NCBI GenBank assembly: GCA_944990035.1
Contig: CALYLX010000128.1
Span: forward strand, 930,001 to 994,000
Origin: Clitopilus passeckerianus
Lineage: Eukaryota; Basidiomycota; Agaricomycetes; Agaricales; Entolomataceae
Reading direction: 5' to 3'
Length of the DNA stretch: 64,000 nucleotides
The notes beneath the pieces are model-generated. The model was not told where the DNA came from. It saw only the letters and a program-made list of their open reading frames with translations, and did not search any database. Shown one piece after another: positions 36,717 through 49,800 of the stretch (position 1 is its first letter; each line of letters starts with the position of its first letter). The position numbers and the translations under genes were made by a program.

Positions 36717-39593
36717 ATGGTCAAGCCGGCTAGCTACAATGGCCAGTTCAGCTCTCAGTCCACTCCTTCTCTAACAAAGAGGAAGAAGTTGGACGAAGAC
36801 GACATCCAAAATGGTTCTTCCAAGAAACAACGCACTCGAGTCAGGTAACGACCTCCAGTGAAATTCCTGCTTCGTGATTGGCTAAGTCCTACAAAAAGCT
36901 TTTCTTGTGGAGAATGTCACCGTAGAAAGCAAAAGGTAAGACCTGCACCCAATTCAAAGGCATATCGGCTACTAACACTGTTCGATCTAGTGTGACCGAC
37001 AGATACCCTGCTCTCATGTGTGTTCACTTCTTAACTCTGCTCTTTCTTCTTCACTTCTTATAAACAACCAAACAGTGCATAGCTCGCAAAGTACCCGACC
37101 TATGTAAAGCCTATACACCAGGCAAAGCAGACCAGGATTTAAGCGTCCGACTCTCCCGATTAGAGCGTATCGTCGAAGCCGCCCTACCACAATACTGCAC
37201 ACCTGGAGGCTTCAATGGTTCCGAAGGCCGTTCCGGTCGGCGACGCTCAACCTCTTTTGGCGAAGATGATACTCGCTCACAAACCGAGGACCAGGACCCC
37301 ATTGGAGGTACCTTCCAGAGTGGGAAGTGGTATGGGAACAGTGCATCCGGGAGTATCGCTCCTGGTTCAGTGATAGAACAGGTATGCCAGGCACTATCCT
37401 TAACATAACACGCGCTGACCTGCATGCTTGTAGCTGCAAAAGGTGGGGATGACATCCCCAGAACGTTTCGACCCCGACTCGGGCGGCGAATTCCATCCGG
37501 ACCCTCAGGACACCTCCTTTTCTATCAAAGGTGAAAAAACACTACTGGGCGAAGAACTGGAACCTTCAGCAGCAGATAATTTTAAAACGTTGATTCAGGA
37601 GTGCGGTGTATCACCCAACAAGATCTCGGAGCTACTCCAAGAATTACCCCCGCAACGAACTTCGGATGTTCTTATCAACTACTATTTCCAGTCAATGTGC
37701 GTCACAAACATTGCTATATTCGCTTAATCTGACCTTGTACCTTTAGAAACTGGACTCGTTATCCTGTATCGGAATCTGATTTCCGCACTGCATACCAGTC
37801 GGTTGCAGCACATGGCAGAGACGGTATCAGTGCCTTCAACCCACATGATGTTCGCTTTCTCCCGCTCCTCTTTGTCGTGCTCGCGATAGCAGCTCGCTTG
37901 GCACCCGAAAGCATAGGTGGCGACGCTCGGAGCAGGAGAGTAACATCTCTGCGCTACTATTGGTCGTGTAAGTAGTCCCTTGATCCCACCTTTTGATCAT
38001 CACCCATACTGACTACCCCTCAGCCAGGCGATCCCTGCTCATTGCAGCGGCTATTCAACCAGACTCCTTGGACATCGTCTTGACACGTCTCCTGGTGAGT
38101 CTTACCTACCGTTAGTTGGCTTCGTCTGATCTCTCCTTGTCAGAGCGCAAGGTTCTTGACATTCGACCGTCGTATCACTGAATGCTGGAGTCAGCTGGGC
38201 GCGGCTGTAAGGACAGCGCAAGCGCTTGGGCTTCACAGAGATGGCTCAACCATGGTACGCAGCATCAGCTGTCCAATCGTCCCTTACTCATGGCCTGTAT
38301 TAGGGTATGGAACCCCGTCAGGTCGAATACCGCCGACGCATATGGTCCTATCTCTATCATGCCGACCGTTCCTACGCCCTTGTATTAGGCCGACCAAACT
38401 CCATCCAAGACGACTACACATCCACTCGACAGCCCTCCAACATTGACGACGAGAACCCAGTGGCATACAATGGCGAAATCCCCCCTCTGTCTGTGCCAAC
38501 CCCTATGACATTTGTTATCCTCAGGCACCAGCTTGCAAAGATCATCGGCAAGATGGTTCACCACTTCCAGCAAGTCAGGGAAAAGAGTTCATACTCAGAA
38601 GTTGTGGCGTTGGATGACGAGCTGCTGCGATTCGTCAGCAACCTGCCACCACATTTCTCTCTGCAGGCCGATACTTCCCTGGATGAAGAGAAGAAATACA
38701 TCCCGGTCCACCGCTTCCTTTTGGTGACGGAAGTTCTTTTCGTTCGGATTAGCCTTCATAGACCGTATCTTTTGCGACGTCTCCGTTCGGATCGGTTCCT
38801 CCGCTCCCGTGTGGCTTGCTTCGAATCTGCCATCAAGGACTTCGAAGTTCGCAAACAATTCCGGGAATCTCAACCAAAGGATAAACGGCACTCTCTGAGC
38901 AATGCCTACCGAGAATTCCAGACTGCGATGGTTAGCGGGATCTACCTCGTCCTAGAACCTAGAGGCAAGGAGGCACCAGCAATGCGGGCTATACTGGACG
39001 GTTTCCTAGAGGAGCATGAAGGGATGAGAGAAATTGATGAAACAACTCGTCGGGAACTCAAAACGATCGAATTCCTCCGATCCAAGGCTTTGCAGGTGGA
39101 GAGTCAGCAGACTCCAGTCACTGAGCATGTTACTGGCGAGCAGCAAGCACAGCTACTGCTAGATCTTCACCAAGGCGTATCAACCAGCCCTCAACGGCCA
39201 TTCCCCTCATTGCTTACCATCGGTCCATCGGACGGACCGTCCCCCTCACATTCTATGCAACAAGTCAACACCACGCCCATGGTCCATTCACCTACGTTCC
39301 AGCGCTTGCAAGCAAACAACCCTAGCTCACCGACTGGATCTGGGAGTCCTAGCGGAGAAGACGAGCCGGCTCAATCTCTCCTGGATCATTGGTGCAGCAC
39401 GATCAGCAATGCCCCGATAGATGCGAATGCGAATGGAATGATGTGGGGTGGGCCTGGAGGCGCGGACTTGACAGGCTGGGTGGGCGTTGGACAGCCTATG
39501 ACTGCTCCTGATCCACGCTTGCTCAACAATATCGAAGGGGGTGATTGGAATTACTGGGAAGCGCTGATCACGCAAATCCAGAGAGCGCCTTAA
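36717..39593 (+). CDS. Zn2Cys6 fungal transcription factor
   Basis: Gal4-type regulator. The start MVKPASYNGQFSSQS leads to a Lys/Arg-rich stretch and then the zinc cluster, split by two introns, with spacing CX2CX6CX5CX2CX8C (CGEC, KQKC, IPC, SHC, PDLC). A short linker coiled segment follows (LSVRLSRLERIVEAAL). The fungal_trans middle homology region comes next: LINYYFQSINWTRYPVSESDF, FLPLLFVVLAIAARLAPE, LSARFLTFDRRITECWSQLGAAVRTAQALGLHRDG with the usual R(R)RIWSYLYHADRSYALVLGRP. The last exon (38307-39593) is long and ends in a Ser/Pro-rich region and GDWNYWEALITQIQ. Target genes cannot be inferred; no metabolic cluster surrounds it. About eight introns. Confidence 0.93.
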
Positions 39594-39919
39594 GGTACTA
39601 ACTTATGTGATGATGTGCTTGTATGAATTGTGTATGTTGTACGTGGAATCCGGAGCAGAGTGGAAGGAAGGGCGAGGAGACTTTAAGATCTTTTATGTAG
39701 CACTTTCTTGCTTGGATGTGATTGTATTGTTATTATCTATGAAGCCCTTTTGTTTTCATTGCTTTGTATTGTATTCCTTGCTGTGTTGTTTTCGTTGCAA
39801 AGCATTCTGCCTTCAGAATCGGTGTCCCCTTCAACTCGTGGGAATGATTTGCCTAATGAAGCGGCCACCTCCTGAACGCGCTCATCGTGAGTCGCGTTGA
39901 TTGAACACCTGCAATCATC
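39594..39919. other. Intergenic, no gene seen
   Basis: The 3' UTR of the Zn2Cys6 gene (T-rich, with TTATGTAGC and TATTGTATT stretches) and the promoter of GCP3. No motif in the short frames. Confidence 0.5.
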
Positions 39920-42900
39920 ATGTCGACTCTCTATCCAAGCTTAGAGGCTCTAATACTCTCTGTTGTACCCGAAACACGGTATGATTCCAGGATGAAAAGA
40001 GAATTGATTGCACAGAGCGAAAGCATACTCAGAAGGTGCATCCTTATACGACATTCAATCTGAATTCGAAGCTAACCGACGCGTCTTGCTTTGCAGAAAG
40101 CATGGTCAGTATGAGGAATCAGACCTCCAGGTTATATCTGACCAGATAAGGCGACAATGTAAGGCTGAAAAGGCTTGAATTATCGCGTCAAGTAAACCTT
40201 ATTACAGTACTCCAGACTTCCCCTTCAACTTCGGCTGCTACAAAGTTCACGAACCTTTTCTCTCGTCTCCTTGATCAGGTGAGACGCACTGTCTTTGCAT
40301 GTTCTCATCGCTTACATGTGGCAGCCTGTATTATCAAGGAAACATGCTTCTGTTAGCTTCTTGCGTAGCCTAGCAACAACACCGCAGACGCCTGTAGCCC
40401 AGCAAGCGTCAAACCCGTCATCTGCATCGCAGCACAAGGACTCTAGGGGATCTGTGTCTTCAATACGCAAACCAACAGATCCACCTACAGGCGCCAAATC
40501 GAAAGCTGCTCTCCTGCGGGAGTATCGTCAGAAGACAGGTCAATCACATCTACCTGAGCATCTCCTCATACGGGACGCATTATTTCTATTACAAGGGATT
40601 TCAGGCAAATATGTCAGGTTCTCCGCAAACGGTGATAACAACCTGATTTTCTCTGAGGATAGCGTGCGTTTCACCCGCTTGACTAGTCTCTCATCATCGT
40701 TTAATCTCACGTCTCTTGATAGCGACATGTCGTCACACCACCCACAAGAAACCTTATACACCGCCTCTCAGAAGTCGGGTATCTCTACTCCAGAGTAGAG
40801 CAGTTTGTCCGAGACCGCGAACATGCAGAGGGCGTCGGAATGATAGAACAAAGTCTTTGCCATCACCTCCAATCCCAGCTCACGGAATACTATCAACTCA
40901 TTGCCATTTTGGAGTCTCAAGCTGCATCCGAAGAGGATGACGGCCAGACAGCGGGCACAATATCAAGTAATGATAATCAAAATAGCTTGACGCTTCGACG
41001 GCTGGACGTCTGGATCAACGAATGGCGCCTCAGGATGAGGATGATGAGTGTTTGTGTTGAGGGCGCTCGAGGTATTGAATTTTGATTTCCGCCTCTCTCG
41101 ATCATTTGACCTCTAATGACCGATAGATTCCCATGGCGGCGCACTTGTGAATCTAATTCACGGGTATGCTGATACCGGCGACCCATTTATCAGGAAGTTC
41201 ACTGATCAGCTTCTGGAGGAGGTAAACCCTGAAATCTGCTGTTTCTGTCGAGGTTCAACTGAAGAAATATAGGTGTCAGACCCTTTCTTCACTACTCTAC
41301 ATAAATGGTTATTTTCAGGAGAACTGTACGACCCATTTTCGGAATTCTTCGTTACCTCCGACTCGTCTGCAGGAATGCAGTACCTACATCCATCTGCCCT
41401 GACGGGTGGTGTTGATTTTCTTGGGGGTGATGGTGGATTTGGAGGCGACAATGATGAGAACTCTGTACGCGAGGGCGGGCTCCAGCTTTGGCAGACCAAG
41501 TATCGTTTCCAGAAGGAAATGCTTCCTAAGTTCGTTGGGGAAGCTTTTGGGAAGAAGGTGATACTCCGCCATCCACCCTTGCATGCTCGCAAATTTATTC
41601 TGGCGTGATAGATATTCTCGACGGGAAAGAGTTTGAATTTCATTCGATATAGCTGCCATGACAGTGATTGGGTGGTTACGCGAGAAAAGATGTTACATAC
41701 AGGAGGCAGTAAGTGGTCAGCTTTGTAGAAGGGTCGGATGCTGACCTTCATCAGATTTGAAATACAGCGATATCTCTGGACTGGAACGTTCCATCGATGT
41801 GGCATACCAGACGGCTAGTCTTAGGCTGTTTGAGGTGTTCATTGAGAAATTCATGTTGCTAGATCATCTCCTGGCAATTAAGCACTACCTTCTGCTTGGT
41901 CACGGAGATTTCGCAGATCGTCTCCTAGAATCCTTGGGGTATGCATTCGTTGATACTATAGAAATGTCATATTAATTCGTGATTTATAGGCCAAGCTTGT
42001 ACAAGCCCGCGAACACACTGTACCGGCACAACCTCACCGCAACTCTAGAAACAGCGATACAGTCCTCGAATGCCGCAAAGGACCCACCTGAAGTTCTACG
42101 TCGACTGGACGCTCGTATGCTAGAATATTCGCATGGAGAAATTGGTTGGGACTCGTTCACGCTAGAGTACAAGATCGACGCGCCAATAGACACCGTGCTC
42201 GACCCGGCATCTATGGAGAAATACCTGAAGTTGTTCAAGCACCTTTGGCAGATCAAACGGATAGAGAATGCATTGAGCGTTGGATGGATGCGAATAGCGG
42301 GTGGCACGAGAAGCTTCCTACGCGTCCCAGGTAAATATCAATTTGCCTATATCCCTGAAGATATCGCTGATTCCAGGCGAATATAGAACTGGAGCCGGAG
42401 TGGCATAGAATCCGGATAACGATGGCGGAAATGGTGCACTTCATTCGGTCGCTTCAGGCGTATTGTCATCTTGAAGTTATCGAATGTTCCTGGAAGACGC
42501 TTGTCGACTTTCTCAGTAAGAGGGAAGGTGATCTCGATGCAATGATCGAGGCTCACCGGACGTATCTGGACTCCATATTGACGAAAGCCCTTCTTCTCTA
42601 TGCGAGACGAGGCAAAGAGGTATTCCGGTCCAATACTTCAGCCTACAGAGATTGACGGTGGTTCAACAGGAAAGCATCCTTAATCAAGTACGAGGGATAT
42701 TTACCTCGATTTTGCGGTTCCGTGATGCGATGGACGATTTCTACAACCATTGTCTATCCGAGTCTTCTCGACGTGATGAAGCGCTTGACCTGGCGAGGGT
42801 GAGCTGATGCCCTACGAGAGCTATCGAACCTTAATCGAACATTGACAGGGAGTCTATACTGGTCGCCCAAGAGACCAGGCAGTGTCCGCGACCAATCTGG

Positions 42901-43076
42901 AGGAACTTCTCGAACGGCTTAATCAATATAGCGATGACTTTTCAGATCGGGTTCCAATCTTGGTGTCGCACCTACAAGTCCACACAGACTTCGACTGCCG
43001 GCTCTTGGCGACAAGACTCTCCTTCTCCGAATTCTACAAAGGTAGAAGGGATCATTCTCATAGAGAGAAAGCCTGA
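39920..43076 (+). CDS. GCP3: Gamma-tubulin complex component 3 (GCP3/Spc98/Alp6)
   Basis: Microtubule nucleation at spindle pole bodies. Starts MSTLYPSLEALILSVVPETR; the first exon reads without an intron through SESILRR and then joins KHGQYEESDLQVISDQIRRQ. GRIP1 motifs follow: LLIRDALFLLQGISGKYVRF, then (after an intron at about 40664-40721 that removes an apparent stop) NLIHRLSEVGYLYSRVEQFV, QSLCHHLQSQLTEYYQLIAI, LRRLDVWINEWRLRMRMMSV, HGGALVNLIHGYADTGDPFI and VSDPFFTTLHKWLFSGELYDP. GRIP2 motifs: KSLNFIRYSCHD, LFEVFIEKFMLLDHLLAIKH, YLLLGHGDFADRLLESL, IDTVLDPASMEKYLKLFKHLW and IKRIENALSVGWM, ending LATRLSFSEFYK. About fifteen introns. The sequence reads through cleanly with no frame break. 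Confidence 0.94.
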
Positions 43077-43223
43077 TACTTCACTCATTGGTATCTTGTC
43101 CTCAATGTATATATCCCGTGCACTTGTTCATGCTCTCAATTTCAAACATTGGTTTCAATGCGTCCATTGTCAGAAAAAATGCAGAATAGATAATACAGTA
43201 CGTGGTGGTAAGGTTTTTGCTAC

Positions 43224-44940
43224 TTAAAGCTCATCTCGCTCAGCCTTGGCGGGCTCTGGGGTTGCCTCCGGAGTGGTCTCAGGTTGGAGGGGTGCCTGGG
43301 CATCCTCCTCAGCAGCGACAACCTCGGGGAGCTCGATGGGGTTCTTGGCGTTCTTCTCGATGAACTCGATGAGGCTCTCGATTGACCTGTCACCCTCGTA
43401 GTCGACGAATGTTCGGCTACCGGCGGGCTTGAACTTGAGAGTTGGGAATCCAGCAATGCGGAAGTCAACGGATGCGGGGAGATCGTTCTCGGTGGCCTCC
43501 ATCTTGGCACTGTAAAGAATCATGTCAGGAGAGTAGTTACAATATACGAGAAAGGTTAAACGTACATTGTGAGTTTGTCCTTGACGGGTGCGTACTTCTC
43601 ACCAAGGGACTCCCAGATGGGAGCAAGGCGCTTGCAGTGGCCGCACCATGTGGCATAGAACTCAACAAAGACATCCTTGGAGTCGTCGAAGACAACGTCA
43701 TCGAAGGACTTGCCGACGACCGTGGTGACAGCCTCAGTCTGGGTCTCGGGGATGGGTTGAGACTTGAGAGTGGGCTTCAGTGTGCCAGCGAGGAAGTCAG
43801 AGACGAGTGCCTCAACATCCTTGGCGTTGACGTCCTTGGATTGGTCGAAGGGGTACTTGAGCTGCTTCTCAAGGTCCTGAACGACGAATGCGGGCCACTT
43901 GGACTCAGCCAAGTTGAGAGCCTTGCCGTGGTCACCGTACTTGACACCGTCAATCCAGACGAAGTTCATCTTTGACTTGTACTTAGCGGCAATGGGCTTG
44001 ATAGCGGCGATTTGGGCATCCTTATCCTCAAGGGTGGGGTCAAGGAAGAGGTAGGCAAGGGGCTTCTTGCTGGAAGCATAGGTACCGTAGTTCTCGGCGT
44101 TCACTTCGTCAATGATGGGGACTGCGAGTTCTGAGAACCAGTCTGCGAAGTCTTGCGACTTGGCGGAGGTAAGTGGGTAGGGGTATTCGACCTTGGGTTC
44201 GTCAAATTTACGGTAGACAACGACGGCGGGTGCCTTGACACCAGCGGCCTTGATAGCCTCCTCGTCAGTAACGAGACCGAAGAGGTAGTCATCACGGTGC
44301 TTCTCAGCGACTGCGCTGAACTCGGGAGCGGGCTCCGAAGTAGAGGAGGGAAGGTAGGCGATAGCGACGAATTTGTCGGCGTTTTGGAACTCTTCGAGCT
44401 TGTCTGCTGTCACGTCTGAGACGGCGGGTAGAGATTGTCTGTGAGAGAAAGGTGGTTACTATCTAGTCGATGGGAATGAAGAGCAGAGTATGACTGACTT
44501 TACCATGTAGCTGACGATTCCATCAGCTTTCCTGGGACCACTGTAGTCGCTAGGAGTGCCATTCCTGTAGACCTTGAGAGTGGGGTATCCCTGGACACCG
44601 TTGTTCTGGCAGAGCTCGGCTTGGTCGACACAGTCGACTGAAGCGAGGACAATATTCTTGTCCTTGAGGGTGGTGGCAGCTTCTGAGTACTCAGGAGCAA
44701 GAGCCTTGCAGTGTCCACACCTATGAGCCGTGTCAGACTATAGTACTATCATACAAACGAACAAAATATGTACCAAGGAGCGAAGAACTCGACAAGCACG
44801 AGGGGCTTGTCGGTGACCGACTTCTCGAAAGTCTCGGCAGTCAGCTTAAGGACATCGGGAGCCTCTACAGAGGTATCTGCAGCAGCATAAGAAGCCAAAG
44901 CAAGGAGGCAGACTGGGACCTTGAAAGATGAGAGACGCAT
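43224..44940 (-). CDS. PDI1: Protein disulfide isomerase, ER lumenal
   Basis: Thiol-disulfide oxidoreductase of the ER lumen. The start at 44940 gives a signal peptide ([21 protein letters not shown]). Two thioredoxin a-type domains carry complete CGHC sites: [19 protein letters not shown] (split by an intron inside the Trp codon) and [18 protein letters not shown]. The b and b' domains lie between ([35 protein letters not shown]). The C-terminus is Glu/Pro-rich and ends KAERDEL, an RDEL-type ER retention signal in place of the common HDEL or KDEL. Three or four introns are visible. An upstream region carries a TATA box and a TGACGTGTCA element. Confidence 0.96.
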
Positions 44941-44989
44941 GGTAGATGGTCGTTGAGAAGCTGTGAGACTTGAATCCGTTGAACTTTGG

Positions 44990-45020
44990 TTTATAACGCG
45001 GATTGTGGACTGACGTGTCA
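44990..45020 (-). promoter_or_regulatory. PDI promoter: TATA box and UPRE/CRE-like element
   Basis: Reading the minus strand, TATAAA lies at 44995-44990, about 50 bp before the PDI start. TGACACGTCA (plus strand TGACGTGTCA, 45011-45020) lies about 70 bp before it. The latter resembles bZIP sites of the unfolded-protein response (TGACGTG core), which would fit an ER chaperone gene. Assignment is inference from position and motif only. Confidence 0.4.
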
Positions 45021-45184
45021 CTACCGTGAAAGGCTCGGCTCGGTTGCTCGGGGCAACCCCGGAAGGTTAAGCCATCAATCAGCTTAGAGCCATTCCGCCT
45101 TTCAAGCTAAACTCATAAAGTCCGTGGTTCTTCCATACAAACTGTATTCAAAATCATACTATAGAATTAGACATTGTGCCTACT

Positions 45185-46643
45185 TTACCCCGGAACACTC
45201 GGATCGAAGTCACTTCCTCGTGATCGTCCACTGGGGTATCGCTTAGAACTCTTCTGGAATCCTCGTGGAGGTGGAAAATCTGATACGGGGAAAAGGTGTT
45301 GCCCGACTTGCGGCGGAGGTGAAGGTACTAAATGAATTCAACATACGTGTCAATTATCCATACCACTTGTCAGGGGATATGAACTTACTACGACGTTGAT
45401 GGGAAGCCGTAATACCATTCCCAATTGGTGAGGGGACATTTCTGGCCGGAGGTGGAGCAGGCATACGAGAAACAGGGGGTTCAGCATGCCTTGCTGGTGG
45501 TGGTGGTGGAGGCGGGGCTGCAGCCGGTGCAGACGGAGCTGATCTTGGTGGAGGAGGTGGTTGAGCAGGGCGAGGAGGTGCCCTTGGGGAGGTGAAGCCC
45601 GTGCAGGTTCAGCATCATCAAAGCTTGATCTTATCGCTGACGCGGTTGGTTCAGTGGGTGGCGGTCTCCTGGCAGGGGGAGGAGGAACTGCTCGGCCCCT
45701 AACTGACGATGTCGGCGATGAAGCTGCCATACTAGAAGGCCGAGGTGGAGGTGGAGGCGGCGCACGACCTGGAAGAGTAGGAGGCTTCCCAGGAGACCCA
45801 TGGGACACACGGGGAGGGATCGCTGGGACTGGTGTAGTCGGGGTTGCTGGAGGCTCAGAACGAGGAGGAAGGCCGAGAGACGGTCGAGCTGGCGGAGGTG
45901 GAGGTACAGCCCTAGAAAGAGTAGCAGGAGACTCGGGGCGAGGAGGTGGAGCTGGCGCCAGCCTAGAAGGAAGCGCAGGTGCAGGGCGCCCTGGAGCCGC
46001 CGGAGGAGCTCGAGCAGGAAGACGAGGCGCAGTCATCGGAGCTGCAGCGGGAGGAGACGGTACACGACGTGGAGGAGCAGGTGGTGCAGCTGAAGGAGGA
46101 GGAGGAGCCCTACGAGGTGGACCATTTGTAGCAGGACTAGGGATAGATGGTGCTGGTCTGGATGGTATACTTGGGGCAGACGGAGGAGGAGGGGGAGGAG
46201 CAGGGGCTGAAGGTTTCGGGGGAGGGGCTCTGCTCGGTATCCTAGGGGCTATCGCGGGTGCCTCGTCTGGTGGCTGGGGCGTACTTCTCTTTGGTATGGA
46301 CGGAGGTTTTGCTAGATTCGCTGGTTTGACTGTTCGTTGAATGACGATTAGTATCGTTTGAAAGGGGATTATTGGCTGATTTACCGTTATTCGTCTGGCC
46401 AGCTGGCTTCAATTTGGGCATACCACCAGCAAACAAACCTCCAAGTTGAGGTGGACCGCCGCCTGCCATGGCTGCAGCTAATCCTCCTCCTGCGCCTCCT
46501 CCACCCCCACCAGATATTCCACCGCCTCCTCCGCCTCCGCTGATTTTGCCTCCTGCGTCAATAGCAGGCGCACTCCTATCATTAGTCTCTGATTTCTTTA
46601 GTTTCTTTCCTGCTTGAATTTGCTTCAAAAGTTCGCTAGACAT
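45185..46643 (-). CDS. VRP1: Verprolin/WIP-like WH2 protein
   Basis: Actin regulator that partners Las17/WASP at endocytic patches. The start at 46643 gives MSSELLKQIQAGKKLKKSE, a WH2 actin-binding motif with the LKKxxTNDRS extension. A Gly-rich stretch and ALFAGGMPKLKP-like segment (GLFAGGMPKLKPAG) follow, typical of verprolins. After an intron comes a very long Pro-rich region with many PPPPPP, RAPPPPP and SRAxPPPP motifs that can bind SH3 domains and profilin. The end GNGITASHQRR is joined by an intron to VSDFPPPRGFQ and YPSGRSRGSDFD, as in verprolin C-termini. The frame breaks by one base at the G4 run 45586-45589 (plus strand) inside the Pro-rich region; one more base restores the frame. 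Confidence 0.88.
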
Positions 46644-46803
46644 GGCGAACTCTAGTCGATGGTGTTATTGAAAGGCCTGTGCTCACTTTGCCGCAGTCCT
46701 ATATCCGGTGCTTATGTCATCATGCACCAATTTTCCAAAAAAGGCAATCCTCAGTACTTTCCTCCTGAACGCCAACAGCCCTCTGGTGGACTCGACGCGC
46801 TTC

Positions 46804-49800
46804 ATGGCGACACCTGTAGCCATGGAGGTCTCATCTTCGCAGCCGAAGGCCCCGCCTTCAGAACTAGAAAAACGCACAGGACGAATTGCCGACCCAAATA
46901 ATGGTACGTGAACTTGAATCGTATTCTTTAGCCCCTCTGTTAACTTTCAGTAGACCTACGGACGAAACATGCGGTTGCATGCGAAATACGCGAAATGCTG
47001 GAAACTCTGAGAGAGGCAGAAATCAACAAGGGAATGCCTTTCCTCATCACCACCCTCACCGATTTGCTTCGCTCAGGAGAAGCTCCCTCACAGAAGGACA
47101 GCCTGGAATATCAGTTCCGCCGGAGCCTTCTCGAACTCATTCATAAATTACCCGTCAACGATGTTATGAAGAATCTCACCTCACAGATATACGAATGCAT
47201 GTTTCAGGTGCTGAAAACCGACAACGAGGAGAATGGTGCAACAGCCTGCAAGATCCTCCTCGACTGCCTCCGCACGTGGAGGACCATGACAGAAGCACAC
47301 CTCGCCGAGTTCGTCAAGATTTATATCGACTGCCTCGAGAATATGAAGGAAACAGTCCCTGAGATACTCTCAGAGGACTCTCCAGTGGTAGACGCCAACG
47401 TGCTTCCACTGAGCTTGCGAAGCTTCAAAGTTGTTGGCGAGCTGAGCATGATGTTGGTCATCGTCTCTCAGACGCATCGACCAGGTACCACGCAAGGGAC
47501 TTCTCAGGCTATGCTCTCTACAATTGCACCTTCCTTTGAGGCTCTCGCACTTGAATCACCGGCGCAAAACAGGGCCCGAGAGGATGTCGAAGCCATGGGA
47601 GGTGTCTGGTCTGGGATAGCTCCTACAATCAAGAATGCCACTTTATTTACCGATTTCCACCATTCGCAGATCAAGGTAAAGCTTTCATATCTCAAATGGT
47701 CCACAAAGGCTTATGTAGCAACCAGGTTCTGTCCTTCCTCGCATATGTAATGCGGTTCAACTCTGGAGAGACCGACGAGACCTACGGCGAACGTCTCATT
47801 GTCATTGCCTTGCGCATGCTTCAAGACTGTCCTGCCACGGGCATCACACTGAGGAAGGTTTGTAGTGTTCGGATCTGGCCTCTTCCTTTTACTCACGAGA
47901 GATACAGGAACTAATGGTTGTCTTCCGCCATCTCATGGGGCTACCAGCACGCAAAGCTCTTTTCCCGATGCTAGACAAACTCTTCAACGAGGATGTCCTT
48001 CTTGGCACTGGCGTCGGCAGCAAAGAAATGCTCCGAGCTGCCGTCTATAGTGCAATTGCCGACCTCGTGCATCACATCCGCAACGAACTTGATGTAGCTC
48101 AGTTACGCCGTATCATTGAGGTGTATTCCAGCCTCATTCACAATCCTACGCTCGGCAACAACATTCATACCCTCTCGACCAAGATGATCTTCGGTTTGAT
48201 AGAGCAGGTCGATAAAAGGGAGACCAAGGAAGGTGCCATCAACCTATTAGGGGCAATACTTGAAACCTCCTTGGAGAGATTAGAAGCACTAGCCATCGTC
48301 TACGAGGAAGTTGTAGCGCGAAATGCGTTGGTGAAAGCCGACCCATCTGCCACTGTTCTTGATGCAGCCTTCATCGAGAAATCACGGCCCGTCGGTGGTG
48401 CGGTTTATTCACAGGAGAAAACAGAAGATATGCTGCAAGGTATGCCCTTTTAGTTTCCTGCCCGGTCTTCGAGGTTACTCAAGGGCAATCAGAATCTCGT
48501 CAGATGTTCCGTAGTCTCCTGCACGGCTTCCGAGTTTGCCTTGCAGCGTTGCGCAAACACAATGCTCCCACCATTGATGGCGAGCTGTTCTCCCGACTCT
48601 TTGTAGGTTGCATACGTTGCATGGCTCTCTTCGACCCCGAGCTTCGAGCGAACGAGCACAATGATGCCCTCGATTGGTTCGGTCAAGCTATATTGGAGGT
48701 CAATCTATATGTCTTTCAGGAAGTCTGGACGCAGAAGATGGATTTTTTCTTCCAAGCTGCGTCGAAGCGGCTCATACTCCTCAACATATGCCAATTTCTG
48801 TTCACCAGAGAGCAGACATCACCAACACTCCTAGCAATCGTCCTCAACTTCCTCGTCGAACGTCTTGAAATGCTTGGAGAGTACGATGATATGACAGCCG
48901 CGGCAACAATCAGATTGTACAAGATGGCGTTTGGTGCCGTGGCGGCACATCCAACCCTGAACGAGCCAATCCTGAAGAATCATCTGGCCAAGCTGCTTAT
49001 GGATTGCTTTCCCCTAGCAGCAAAGGCCTCACGTCCTACCAACTACCTACATCTTCTTCGAGCCCTCTTCCGTGCTATCGGCGGTGGAGGTGGTCGATTC
49101 GAACTCCTCTACGGTGCTGTACTTCCGCTGCTTCCAGAGCTGCTCGACAGTTTGAACCGACAGCTACAATCCTCTGAAGGACAGACGAGGGATATGATCG
49201 TCGAGCTGTGTTTGACAGTGCCATTACGCTTAACCCATCTCCTCCCTCATCTCACCTATCTCATGTCACCCCTCGCCTTGGCCCTCCGAGGTGGTCCAGA
49301 TCTTGTATCACAAGGTCTGCGAACATTGGAGCTCTGTATCGACAACCTCACCCCCGATTTCCTTGACCCAACGTTGAGCACCGTACTGCGAGAACTCATG
49401 GAGGCTCTGCATAGTCACCTCCGACCCATTCCAGCCAGCCATCATCACGCCCATACGACAATCAGGATCTTGGGCAAACTAGGAGGGAGGAACAGGCGGT
49501 TGCTAACGAAGGAGCCGAATCTCAAATACCTTCATCACTCCGAACCCGCGAGACTGACCTTTTCATTTGGCTCTATGGTCGAGAAGGTTGACATCACGTC
49601 CTTGACTGAGCTGTCCTGCAAGACAGTCGTCAAAGGTTCTACGTATGACCGCGAGAACGCGTTTACGTTCTTGGAAGGATCCTTGAGCAGTGCCCTGTAT
49701 GAAGTGAGATGACTGTTATAATCAGAAGCCATGATAACTAACTTTTTTTCAAAGGGTGTTCAAGGTCGGAATATCGAGGAGAATTTCGTTCAAACTCTTG

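Noticed and set aside
40660..40800. Apparent stop in GCP3 at 40798
   Set aside because: An intron GTGCGT...GATAG puts the downstream NLIHRLSEVGYLYSRV in frame.
45561..46340. 259-codon Gly-rich open frame on the plus strand
   Set aside because: It is the antisense shadow of the Pro-rich region of verprolin (CCN codons read as NGG) and has no motif.
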